Shown here in pieces: positions 43,173-51,592 of a DNA stretch of 64,000 bases. The first letter of the stretch is position 1; every line of letters starts with the position of its first letter. The notes below the pieces were generated by a model. The model was given only the letters and a program-made list of their open reading frames with translations, searched no databases and was not told where the DNA came from. Both the position numbers and the translations under genes were made by a program. The stretch spans positions 101,686 to 165,685 of the forward strand of contig NZ_JABSNU010000013.1 of the NCBI RefSeq assembly GCF_013266735.1, in the 5' to 3' direction. This stretch comes from Pedobacter foliorum (GTDB lineage: Bacteria > Bacteroidota > Bacteroidia > Sphingobacteriales > Sphingobacteriaceae).

Positions 43173-43235
43173 CTTACTTTCTCTTGCGAGGTCCTGATAC
43201 CGGCCTTCGCCGGCATGACGAATTCAGGATGACGG
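43173..43235. repeat. palindromic dispersed repeat R7 (half copy with nested palindrome)
   Basis: ctttctcttgcgaggtcctga and the end gaattcaggatgacgg match the right half of R1, but between them lies an insert with the palindrome ccggccttcgccgg followed by catgacga. The left half is missing. Confidence 0.75.
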
Positions 43236-43371
43236 CCACTTTATTGATGACGACCCCTTTAATACCATCGTCTAAATACTAAGTACTACTTACTAAATGC
43301 TATTGGTATAATACCCACGTAATTTTTAATAATCCCTTCCAATTTTATACCACTGCTAATAAGAATATAGG

Positions 43372-43379
43372 TACTTTTG
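43372..43379 (+). promoter_or_regulatory. -7 element before gap
   Basis: TACTTTTG matches the -7 consensus TAnnTTTG 22 bases before the gap start codon. No exact TTG stands at -33. Confidence 0.45.
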
Positions 43380-43401
43380 CCGCCAGAACAAAACGAGTAA
43401 A

Positions 43402-44397
43402 ATGAATATCGCAATTAATGGTTTTGGTAGGATTGGGCGCATCTTTTTGCGTACTGCTATCGAAAAAAACATCAACGTTGTTGCCATCAATGATCTGGGA
43501 GATCCGGCTACATTGGCTCACCTTTTTAAGTACGATACCGTACACCGAGGTTTTAAGGGGACAGTGAAATTTGAAAATGACAGCTTGATCATTAATGGAA
43601 AGAAGATTCTTGTTTATGCAGAACCTAATCCTGAAAAACTACCATGGGCTGATCTGGGGATTGATCTGGTATTAGAGTCGACAGGTAAGTTTGCAAGTAA
43701 GGCAGGGGCTGATCTTCATTTAAAAGCAGGTGCTAAACAAGTGCTGATATCGGCGCCATGTGGTGATAAAGGTGTAGAAATGGTGGTGTTGGGTGTGAAT
43801 GATGCAGATGTAGATTTGACAGCTCAGGTGCTTTCCAATGCTTCGTGTACCACAAATAACGTGGCGCCGATGGTTAAAATATTGGACGACAACTGGGGAA
43901 TCCTTGATGGATACATCACTACTGTGCACTCGATGACAGGCGATCAGAACCTGCATGATGCTCCACATAAAGATTTACGCAGGGCAAGAGCGGCATCGGC
44001 ATCTATTATACCAACCAGTACGGGTGCTGCAAAAGCGATTACCAATATATTTCCTCATTTGGATGGTAAGTTGGGTGGTGCAGGTATCAGAGTTCCGGTA
44101 TTAAATGGATCGTTAACTGATTTTACCTGTATTCTTAGAAAGGAAACTACCATCCAAGAGATCAATGCGGCTTTTAAAAAAGCTTCGCAAAATGAGATGA
44201 ATGAAGTATTGGAGTATACTGAAGACCCGATTGTTTCCGTTGATATTTTAGACAATCCGCATTCCTGCATCTTTGATAGTCAGCTAACCTCGATAGTGGG
44301 CGACTTGGTAAAGGTAGTAGGGTGGTATGATAATGAGTCGGGCTACTCTGCGCGACTGGTAGATGTGGTGCAGAAAATTATAAAGAATAATGGTTAA
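43402..44397 (+). CDS. gap: glyceraldehyde-3-phosphate dehydrogenase, type I
   Basis: A 331-residue glycolytic enzyme that turns glyceraldehyde-3-phosphate into 1,3-bisphosphoglycerate with NAD. The Rossmann start is INGFGRIGR with Asp31 ending the second strand (INDL), which favours NAD. The active site is Cys149 in SNASCTTNNVAP, and the phosphate-site motifs STGAAKA and the later WYDNESGYS are in place. It overlaps the GNAT gene by eight bases and precedes pgk; order fits a glycolytic operon. Confidence 0.97.
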   Translation: MNIAINGFGRIGRIFLRTAIEKNINVVAINDLGDPATLAHLFKYDTVHRGFKGTVKFENDSLIINGKKILVYAEPNPEKLPWADLGIDLVLESTGKFASKAGADLHLKAGAKQVLISAPCGDKGVEMVVLGVNDADVDLTAQVLSNASCTTNNVAPMVKILDDNWGILDGYITTVHSMTGDQNLHDAPHKDLRRARAASASIIPTSTGAAKAITNIFPHLDGKLGGAGIRVPVLNGSLTDFTCILRKETTIQEINAAFKKASQNEMNEVLEYTEDPIVSVDILDNPHSCIFDSQLTSIVGDLVKVVGWYDNESGYSARLVDVVQKIIKNNG

Positions 44398-44824
44398 ATA
44401 TATAAATGCTGAGGATACGTTGCCACTGAGGAGCAGTGTTTTAAGGGACAGCCTTCCTTTTGATCAGTGCGTGTTTCCGACAGATGATATTGATGGAGGT
44501 TTTCACTTGGGGGCTGTAGCAGATGAGCAAATAGTTTCTATAGCTACATTTTTTCCGGAAGACTATCCAGAGCAGGGTGTAGGGGGATTTAGGCTTCGCG
44601 GCATGGCTACCGATCCGGCTTTTGCAGGTAAAGGTTATGGGGCAAAACTGATAAATTTTGCAGTTTCGGCACTTACATCCGCTAATGCTTCTTATATTTG
44701 GTGCAACGCAAGGAGTTCGGCTGTGGTATTCTACAAGAAATTAGGCTTTGAGGTAATCTCCGATGAGTTTGAAGTTCCCGGAATAGGGCCGCACTTTAAC
44801 ATGATTAAATATTTAACAGCATAA
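44390..44824 (+). CDS. GNAT-family N-acetyltransferase
   Basis: A 144-residue acetyltransferase with the acetyl-CoA loop in GMATDPAFAGKGYGAKLIN (Q/R-x-x-G-x-G/A type, here GKGYGA) and the C-terminal FYKKLGFEVISDEFEV motif of the fold. It starts eight bases before the gap stop, so it is translationally coupled to gap. The substrate is unknown; a link with glycolysis is suggested only by position. Confidence 0.9.
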   Translation: MVKYINAEDTLPLRSSVLRDSLPFDQCVFPTDDIDGGFHLGAVADEQIVSIATFFPEDYPEQGVGGFRLRGMATDPAFAGKGYGAKLINFAVSALTSANASYIWCNARSSAVVFYKKLGFEVISDEFEVPGIGPHFNMIKYLTA

Positions 44825-44862
44825 ATTTAGAACCAACCAATACAAAAACAATAATTTAAAAA

Positions 44863-46056
44863 ATGAGAACAATAGATCAATGCAACTTTGCAGATAAGAA
44901 AGCTTTAGTCAGAGTTGACTTTAACGTCCCTTTGGATAAAGATTTTAATATTACTGATGATAAAAGAATGCGTGCTGCGCTACCTACAATCAATAAAATA
45001 TTAAATGATGGCGGTAGTGTAATTCTAATGTCTCACCTTGGCAGACCAAAAGATGGTCCGAATGATAAAGATTCTTTGAAACACATTTTAGGTGATCTTT
45101 CGAGAATGTTAGATATCGAGGTGAAATTTGCTAATGATTGTATTGGTGCTGAAGCCGTAGAAAAAGCGAAAAACTTAATTCCGGGACAAGTTCTTTTATT
45201 AGAAAACTTACGTTTTTATAAAGAAGAAGAAAAAGGTGATAAAGCCTTCGCTGAAAAATTGGCTCAACTTGGAAACGTATATGTAAATGATGCTTTCGGA
45301 ACTGCACACCGTGCACATGCTTCGACTGCTATTGTTGCTGAGTTTTTTCCTAATGATAAATACTTCGGTTACTTAATGGCTGAAGAATTGAAAAATGCTG
45401 AGAAAGTAAATCATGGTGCTGTTAGACCTTTTACTGCTATTATGGGTGGTGCTAAGGTTTCTGACAAAATTTTATTGATTGAAAGCTTACTTGAAAAAGT
45501 AGACAACCTGATTATAGGTGGTGGTATGGCTTATACTTTTGCTAAAGCACAAGGTGGTGAAATTGGTACTTCTTTATTAGAAGCTGATAGAATGGCGCTT
45601 TGCTTAGAGTTATTGGATAAAGCTAAGGCTAAAGGTGTAAACTTAGTTTTACCTGTAGATACTGTTATTGCTGATAAATTTGACAATGATGCACAAAAAG
45701 GATCAGTTGATGCCGGACAAATTCCTGCTGACTGGATGGGCTTAGATATCGGTCCGAAAACTGTTGAGTTGTTCTCAAGTATCATTAAAGACTCTAAAAC
45801 ATTGTTATGGAACGGTCCAATGGGTGTTTTTGAAATGGCAAACTTTGAGCAAGGTACACGTGCGGTTGCTGACGCGGTTGTTGCTGCAACTAAAGAAAAC
45901 GATGCTTTCTCTTTAATCGGTGGTGGTGATTCTGCTGCTGCAATTGCGAAGTTTAATTTAGAAGATGAAGTAAGTTATGTATCTACCGGTGGTGGTGCAT
46001 TGCTTGAATATATGGAAGGTAAAGAATTACCGGGTGTTAAGGCTATAAATGACTAG
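44863..46056 (+). CDS. pgk: phosphoglycerate kinase
   Basis: A 397-residue enzyme that makes ATP and 3-phosphoglycerate from 1,3-bisphosphoglycerate. Seen: VRVDFNVPLDK at the start, SHLGRPKDGP, FGTAHRAHAST, GGAKVSDKILLIE and the nucleotide site NGPMGVFE, with SLIGGGDSAAA near the end. Two domains of normal length. It follows gap and the GNAT gene, completing the glycolytic pair, and ends with a strong terminator. Confidence 0.98.
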   Translation: MRTIDQCNFADKKALVRVDFNVPLDKDFNITDDKRMRAALPTINKILNDGGSVILMSHLGRPKDGPNDKDSLKHILGDLSRMLDIEVKFANDCIGAEAVEKAKNLIPGQVLLLENLRFYKEEEKGDKAFAEKLAQLGNVYVNDAFGTAHRAHASTAIVAEFFPNDKYFGYLMAEELKNAEKVNHGAVRPFTAIMGGAKVSDKILLIESLLEKVDNLIIGGGMAYTFAKAQGGEIGTSLLEADRMALCLELLDKAKAKGVNLVLPVDTVIADKFDNDAQKGSVDAGQIPADWMGLDIGPKTVELFSSIIKDSKTLLWNGPMGVFEMANFEQGTRAVADAVVAATKENDAFSLIGGGDSAAAIAKFNLEDEVSYVSTGGGALLEYMEGKELPGVKAIND

Positions 46057-46077
46057 ACAACCTGACTAATTTTAAGG

Positions 46078-46114
46078 ACAGGCGTTTCGTTTTTGCGAAA
46101 CGCCTGTTTTGTTT
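46078..46114 (+). terminator. intrinsic terminator after pgk
   Basis: acaggcgtttcg (46078-46089) pairs perfectly with cgaaacgcctgt (46096-46107) around a 6-base loop and is followed by tttgttt. Confidence 0.92.
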
Positions 46115-46167
46115 ACCACTTCCTCCCACCGTGTTTTATGGCCTTTTTATAGTAAAAATGGGGGAAA

Positions 46168-46224
46168 GTGGTAGGTAAATAATATGTGGAAAACTTTTTG
46201 TGGTAGAATGTGGTAAAAAGTGGT
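46168..46224 (+). promoter_or_regulatory. MraZ-box operator
   Basis: GTGGT occurs three times at exactly 10-bp spacing (46200, 46210, 46220), with further GTGG copies at 46168 and 46186. MraZ of other bacteria binds tandem TGGGN/GTGG boxes with 10-bp periodicity before its own gene. They stand 45 bases before the mraZ ATG, as expected for autoregulation of the dcw cluster. Confidence 0.8.
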
Positions 46225-46268
46225 AGAAGTACCTATTTTTACACTACATAAAAAGTGCACATATTATA

Positions 46269-46742
46269 ATGGTTCAGTTATTAGGAGAATTTGATTGTAA
46301 ATTAGACGCGAAAGGCCGCTTGATGGTCCCTTCGAGCCTAAAAAAACAATTGCCTAATGTTGAGCAAGAGGGACTTGTGATTAACAGGGGTTTTGAGAAG
46401 CACCTGGTAGTTTATCCTAAAAAAGTATGGGAAAAGATAGTGGAGGACTTGAGTAAGCTGAATCCGTACGAACAAAAAAACAGAGAATTTATAAGATTAT
46501 TTACCCGCGGCGCGACGGAATTGACACTGGATGCGACCGGTAGGGTTAATTTGCCTAACTCTTTACTGGAATCAGTAGGTATTGAAATTAATACTGAGCT
46601 GGTACTGGCTTGTCAGTTTGATAAGATTGAGGTTTGGTCTAAAAAATCATACGAAGCATTATTTGATAAAGATCCTGCTGACTTTGCGCTGCTTGCTGCC
46701 GAAGTGATGGGAGATAAAAACAGGAGGGAAGATGGAAAATAA
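46269..46742 (+). CDS. mraZ: transcriptional regulator MraZ
   Basis: A 157-residue AbrB-fold regulator that binds GTGG-type boxes and represses the division/cell-wall cluster. Seen: the first repeat GEFDCKLDAKGRLMVPSSLK, the second with FTRGATELTLDATGRVNLPN, and KIEVWSKKSYEAL. First gene of the cluster, overlapping rsmH by 11 bases. Tandem boxes upstream fit autoregulation. Confidence 0.96.
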   Translation: MVQLLGEFDCKLDAKGRLMVPSSLKKQLPNVEQEGLVINRGFEKHLVVYPKKVWEKIVEDLSKLNPYEQKNREFIRLFTRGATELTLDATGRVNLPNSLLESVGIEINTELVLACQFDKIEVWSKKSYEALFDKDPADFALLAAEVMGDKNRREDGK

Positions 46743-47637
46743 TTACCACGTTCCAGTATTGTTAAAAGAGTGCATCGATGGTTTGGATATTAAACCTAAT
46801 GGTGTTTATGTAGATGTTACATTTGGTGGTGGCGGACACTCCAGAGAGATTCTTAAACACTTGGGTAAAGACGGTGTGCTGATCGCTTTTGATCAGGATC
46901 CGGATGCGCAAAGAAATAAGATTGATGATCCGCGCTTTCACTTTGTAGATCAGAATTTCGCTTTTCTTAAAAATAACCTGCGCTTGCTAGGTTTTAAAGC
47001 TGTTGATGGCATCCTAGCTGATCTTGGTGTTTCTTCTCATCAGTTTAATGAGCCGGAAAGAGGTTTCTCGACCAGGTTTGATTCTGCATTAGATATGCGA
47101 ATGGATAAACAGGGTAAGTTGACTGCGGCGGAAGTATTAAATACATATACAGAAGAAAAGTTACATAGGATATTCGGAATCTACGGTGAGGTTAAAAATG
47201 CAAAGTCGTTGGCTAAAGCAATTGTAACTGGTCGTATAGAACGCCCTATAGAAACGCTGGCTGATTTTAAGAAAGCGGTAGCTGCATACATTCCAAAAGG
47301 AAAAGAAAATAAATATATGGCGCAGGTTTTTCAGGCCCTGCGCATCGAGGTGAATGCCGAGATTGAAGTGCTGGAGAATTTTCTGGTACAGACTGCTGAT
47401 GTGCTAAAGAGTGGAGGACGTCTGGTGGTGATGTCTTACCATTCTTTGGAGGATAGGCCGGTAAAAAATTACCTGGCCAAAGGAAAGTTTAAAGGTGAGG
47501 TGGATAAAGACTTTTACGGGAACGAACAAAAGCCTTTTAAAGTAATAACCAGGAAAGCCATAATGGCTGATGAAGCAGAGTTGGAACGCAATAGCAGGTC
47601 CAGAAGTGCGAAATTGAGGATTGGAGAGCGGTTATGA
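46732..47637 (+). CDS. rsmH: 16S rRNA m4C1402 methyltransferase
   Basis: A 301-residue SAM-dependent methyltransferase for C1402 of 16S rRNA. Seen: HVPVLLKECIDGLDIKPNGV, motif I VDVTFGGGGHSREIL, LADLGVSSHQFNEPERGFS and the C-terminal VVMSYHSLEDRPVKNYL. It overlaps mraZ at its start and ftsL at its end (ATGA), in the normal dcw order. Confidence 0.97.
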   Translation: MENNYHVPVLLKECIDGLDIKPNGVYVDVTFGGGGHSREILKHLGKDGVLIAFDQDPDAQRNKIDDPRFHFVDQNFAFLKNNLRLLGFKAVDGILADLGVSSHQFNEPERGFSTRFDSALDMRMDKQGKLTAAEVLNTYTEEKLHRIFGIYGEVKNAKSLAKAIVTGRIERPIETLADFKKAVAAYIPKGKENKYMAQVFQALRIEVNAEIEVLENFLVQTADVLKSGGRLVVMSYHSLEDRPVKNYLAKGKFKGEVDKDFYGNEQKPFKVITRKAIMADEAELERNSRSRSAKLRIGERL

Positions 47638-48044
47638 GTAACAGGTTTAGGGAGCATTTAGATGAGGAGCCCGAAGAAGAAGGAGAGATGGATATCAGGA
47701 TTAAGAAAAAAGCCCCGGTATCCGAAAATCAGTTCTTTAGGAAGTTGTTTACAGAAGGAGTAGTGAGTAAGGAAGCTGCAACAGAGATGTTGCCGTTTTT
47801 GATATTTCTGTCGGTTTTGGGAATGCTGTATATCGCGAATAGCCATATGGCCATCAAAAACATCAGAAATATTGATCAGTTAAGTAAAGAGGTAAAAGAA
47901 ATGAGCTGGGAATACAAATCGCTTAAGGCTGATTTGATGTTCAAAAGTAAACTAACAGAGGTTGCTAAAAAGGTGGATACTCTGGGGATAAAAGAATTAA
48001 CAGAGCCGCCTAAAAAAATTGTAATAAGCAGTAATGAATATTAG
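47634..48044 (+). CDS. ftsL: FtsL-like cell-division protein
   Basis: A 136-residue bitopic protein: acidic cytoplasmic part (EEPEEEGEMDIRIKKKAPV), one membrane helix (MLPFLIFLSVLGMLYIAN) and a heptad-like periplasmic coiled coil (NIDQLSKEVKEMSWEYKSLK). Sequence similarity to FtsL is weak, as usual, but position between rsmH and ftsI and the topology fit. Bacteroidota annotations often call it FtsL-like. Starts in an ATGA overlap with rsmH. Confidence 0.82.
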   Translation: MSNRFREHLDEEPEEEGEMDIRIKKKAPVSENQFFRKLFTEGVVSKEAATEMLPFLIFLSVLGMLYIANSHMAIKNIRNIDQLSKEVKEMSWEYKSLKADLMFKSKLTEVAKKVDTLGIKELTEPPKKIVISSNEY

Positions 48045-50133
48045 AGCTAACATATTATTACGTGTTTATCTGTCTTTCGGACTGATTGTGCTGTTTGCCG
48101 TGGCAGTACTGATCAGGCTTTGCGATGTACAGTTTGTGGAGGGACATAAATGGCGTGCCATGGCCGACAGTCTCTCTACAAAGTATATCAATGTGGAAGC
48201 AGCGCGTGGAAATATATACTCAAATGATGGAAGTTTGCTTGCAACTTCTATTCCTGAGTATGAGCTCCGCATGGATTTGTATGCCGGTGGTATTGCTGAC
48301 AATGAAGTGTTTGATAGTAAGGTTGATTCATTGGCATTGAGACTTTCTCAATTCTTTAAAGATAAAAGCCCTAAAGAGTATTCAAGGTATTTACGTTCAG
48401 CCAGACGTGATAGTGCACGTTACCTGCTGATTAAGCGTAAAGTTGGTTATCAGGAATTGAAAACAATCAGGACTTTTCCTTTATATAATGTAGGGAAATA
48501 CACTGGTGGTTTAATTGCTGTTCAACAAAACAAAAGAATTAAGCCATTTAAATATTTGGCTGCCAGAACTATTGGTTATAAGAATGAAAATGTTAGCAAT
48601 GGTGTTGGTTTAGAGGGTGCTTATGGTGAATACATTAATGGTGAAAGTGGAAAAAGACTGGTTCAGAGAATATCTGGTGGTGTTTGGATGCCTGTTAATG
48701 ATGAAGCTGAGGTAGCACCTAAAGAGGGTGCTGATATCATTTCTACCATTGATATTAATATGCAGGATCTGGCGCAAAGCGCATTAGAGAAGCAATTAAA
48801 AATTAGCGATGCGGATCACGGAACGGTGATATTGATGGAAGTGACTACCGGAGAGGTAAGGGCGGTTGCCAATTACACCAGAGTTAAAGAAGGGGTTTAC
48901 GAAGAGAAGTTTAATTATGCTATTGGCGGTAGTCAGGATCCTGGCTCAACCTTTAAGTTGGCTTCTTACATGGCGCTTTTGGAAGATAATAAAGTAGATA
49001 CCAATACAATGGTGGCTACGGGAGATGGAACTTACAGGATACCGGGACATACGATTAAAGATTCGCATGGTGGTATTGGAACGGTTACCGTAATGAAAGC
49101 TTTTGAGCAATCGGCAAATACTGCGGTAGCTAAATTGGTTAATGCCGCTTATCAGGATAATCCATCGCAGTTTACTGATCATTTGTATGATATTCATATG
49201 AATGAAAGGCTTGACCTGCAGATACCTGGAGAAACTAAGCCTGTGATAAAGAATCCATCTTTTAAAAGTTGGAATAAAAATATGACCCTGCCGCAAATGG
49301 CTTATGGTTATGAAATGCAGATTACTCCTTTACAGATGCTGACATTTTATAATGCTATTGCTAATGATGGTAAGTACATATCACCAATTTTTGTTAAGGA
49401 AATTCGCAGACTGGGAAATCCAATTGAGCAGTTTAGTGCAAGGGTGATATCGGAGCGAGTTTGTTCTGAAAAAACAGTTAAGAAATTACAGGCGATGCTT
49501 GAGTCTGTAGTTACCAAAGGTACGGGTAAACAAATGGGATCTCCATTATATAGAGTTGCGGGTAAAACCGGTACTGCACAGGTAGCTGACGGCAACAAAG
49601 GTTATAGGGCAAAGAAAAGCTATCAGGCTTCTTTTTGTGGTTATTTCCCGGCTGATAAGCCTAAATATTCCATTATGGTTGCTATTAACGGGCCGAAAAA
49701 TGGTTACTATGGTGCAGCAGTGGCTGGTCCGGTGTTTAAAGAAATTGCAGATCGCATTTATGCCAGCGATATGGAAATGTATCATGACATTCCAAACGAT
49801 CATCTGGTAGGAAATACAAAAGCTCCTGAAGCGAAAGTAGGTGAGAGCAAAGCGGTTAAAAAGATATATAAAACCTTGGGTATTAAAGCCCTTTATGCTG
49901 ATAAGTCTGTAAGTGGTATTGATACCAATAACGGTGTTCCGTATGAAGAGCATGCCGCTGTAAAAGGGGTAATGCCTGATGTAAAAGGCATGGGTTTAAA
50001 AGATGCATTATACCTGTTGGGTAATGCAGGCTTAAAAACCAGAGTAAAAGGTGGCGGTAAGGTTATAGCTCAGTCTATACCTGCCGGAAATAGAATTGGA
50101 AGGGGATTATTAGTTCAACTTGAATTACAATAA
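48034..50133 (+). CDS. ftsI: penicillin-binding protein FtsI/PBP3 (division transpeptidase) with PASTA domain
   Basis: A 699-residue septal transpeptidase: membrane anchor (YLSFGLIVLFAVAVLIRL), a dimerisation/pedestal domain (VEAARGNIYSNDGSLLATS), and the transpeptidase domain with S305-T-F-K308 (DPGSTFKLAS), S360-A-N362 (EQSANTAVA) and K511-T-G (AGKTGTAQVA). Residues about 646-699 are one PASTA module (MPDVKGMGLKDALYLLGNAG). Works with FtsW in septal peptidoglycan synthesis and is the target of beta-lactams. Overlaps ftsL by 11 bases. Confidence 0.96.
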   Translation: MNIRANILLRVYLSFGLIVLFAVAVLIRLCDVQFVEGHKWRAMADSLSTKYINVEAARGNIYSNDGSLLATSIPEYELRMDLYAGGIADNEVFDSKVDSLALRLSQFFKDKSPKEYSRYLRSARRDSARYLLIKRKVGYQELKTIRTFPLYNVGKYTGGLIAVQQNKRIKPFKYLAARTIGYKNENVSNGVGLEGAYGEYINGESGKRLVQRISGGVWMPVNDEAEVAPKEGADIISTIDINMQDLAQSALEKQLKISDADHGTVILMEVTTGEVRAVANYTRVKEGVYEEKFNYAIGGSQDPGSTFKLASYMALLEDNKVDTNTMVATGDGTYRIPGHTIKDSHGGIGTVTVMKAFEQSANTAVAKLVNAAYQDNPSQFTDHLYDIHMNERLDLQIPGETKPVIKNPSFKSWNKNMTLPQMAYGYEMQITPLQMLTFYNAIANDGKYISPIFVKEIRRLGNPIEQFSARVISERVCSEKTVKKLQAMLESVVTKGTGKQMGSPLYRVAGKTGTAQVADGNKGYRAKKSYQASFCGYFPADKPKYSIMVAINGPKNGYYGAAVAGPVFKEIADRIYASDMEMYHDIPNDHLVGNTKAPEAKVGESKAVKKIYKTLGIKALYADKSVSGIDTNNGVPYEEHAAVKGVMPDVKGMGLKDALYLLGNAGLKTRVKGGGKVIAQSIPAGNRIGRGLLVQLELQ

Positions 50134-50134
50134 G

Positions 50135-51592
50135 ATGGGATTGCAGGAGATTTTATATGGGGTAGCAATAACAAACCTGGTTGGATCAACCAACAGGGAA
50201 GTTACTGCTTTGGTGTTTGATTCACGTCAGGTTGTTAAGGATAGTGTGTTTTTTGCGGTTAAAGGTACTTTGTCTGACGGACACACTTACATTCCTGCTA
50301 CTATTGAAGCTGGTGCGAGTGTGATTGTTTGTGAGGAAATCCCTGAGGTTAAAAATGAACTGGTAACTTATATAGAGGTAGAAAATAGTGCTGCTGCACT
50401 AGGTATTATGGCCTCTAATTTTTATGGAAATCCTTCTTCTAAACTTCAATTAATAGGTATTACGGGTACTAATGGTAAAACTACCATTGCTACTTTATTA
50501 TTTAAATTATTTAGAGAGCTTGGTTATAAAGTTGGGTTGATTTCTACAGTTGAAAATCATATCAACGATGAGGTTATTCCTGCCACACATACCACACCAA
50601 ATCCATTGGCTTTAAATAGTCTTTTACAGGATATGGTAGCGGCTGATTGTAGCTATTGCTTTATGGAAGTAAGTTCTCATGCTGTGGTTCAGCATAGAAT
50701 TGAAGGGTTAGACTTTTCTGGCGGCGTGTTTTCTAATATCACTCACGACCATTTAGATTTTCATGTAACCTTTGATAACTACATAAAAGCGAAAAAAGCA
50801 TTTTTTGATGGGTTGCCAAAATCAGCTTTTGCATTAACCAATGTTGATGACAAGAATGGAATGGTGATGCTTCAGAATACTAAGGCATCAAAAAAGACTT
50901 ATGCGCTTAAGCAATTAGGTGACTTTAAAGCAAAGGTTCTGGAGAATAGCTTTAACGGTTTGCATCTTGATATTGATGGGGCTGATGTATTCTTTAAGCT
51001 GGTAGGTTCTTTTAATGCTTATAATTTGCTTGCGGTATATGGTACTGCAATGTTATTGGAGCAGGATCAGCTTTCGGTGTTGACTGTATTAAGCAGGTTG
51101 ACAGGTGCTGAGGGTAGATTTGAATACATAGTTTCTAATACTGGTGTAATAGGAATAATTGATTACGCACATACACCTGATGCTGTACAAAATGTATTGA
51201 GTACCATTCAGGATATAAGAAAAGGAACCGAGCAGGTGATTACGGTAATTGGCTGTGGTGGTGATAGGGATAAAACTAAAAGACCTATCATGGCGCAGGT
51301 TGCCTGCGATTGGAGTGATAAGGTGATTTTAACCTCGGATAATCCGAGAACGGAGAACCCGCAAACGATAGTGGAGGATATGGAAAAGGGTGTTTCGCCA
51401 ACAAACAAAAGAAAAACATTAAGTATAGTGGACAGGAAAGAGGCAATTAAAACTGCCTGTCATTTGGCCAAACCTGGTGATATTATTTTATTGGCAGGTA
51501 AGGGGCATGAGAAGTATCAGGAAATAAATGGTGTAAGACATCATTTTGATGATAAAGAGGTATTGATGGAACAATTTAACTTGATCAGCTAA
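50135..51592 (+). CDS. murE: UDP-MurNAc-tripeptide synthetase (meso-DAP adding)
   Basis: A 485-residue Mur ligase that adds the third amino acid to UDP-MurNAc-L-Ala-D-Glu. The ATP site is GITGTNGKTTIAT. The motif D402-N-P-R405 (TSDNPRTENP) is the one that selects meso-diaminopimelate. Start taken at ATG 50135, one base after the ftsI stop; an in-frame TTG at 50120 lies within ftsI. The stop shares a base with mraY (TAATG). Confidence 0.97.
   Translation: MGLQEILYGVAITNLVGSTNREVTALVFDSRQVVKDSVFFAVKGTLSDGHTYIPATIEAGASVIVCEEIPEVKNELVTYIEVENSAAALGIMASNFYGNPSSKLQLIGITGTNGKTTIATLLFKLFRELGYKVGLISTVENHINDEVIPATHTTPNPLALNSLLQDMVAADCSYCFMEVSSHAVVQHRIEGLDFSGGVFSNITHDHLDFHVTFDNYIKAKKAFFDGLPKSAFALTNVDDKNGMVMLQNTKASKKTYALKQLGDFKAKVLENSFNGLHLDIDGADVFFKLVGSFNAYNLLAVYGTAMLLEQDQLSVLTVLSRLTGAEGRFEYIVSNTGVIGIIDYAHTPDAVQNVLSTIQDIRKGTEQVITVIGCGGDRDKTKRPIMAQVACDWSDKVILTSDNPRTENPQTIVEDMEKGVSPTNKRKTLSIVDRKEAIKTACHLAKPGDIILLAGKGHEKYQEINGVRHHFDDKEVLMEQFNLIS

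Noticed and set aside
50120..50134. TTG at 50120 as the start of murE
   Set aside because: Lies within ftsI; the ATG at 50135 follows the ftsI stop by one base and fits the family.
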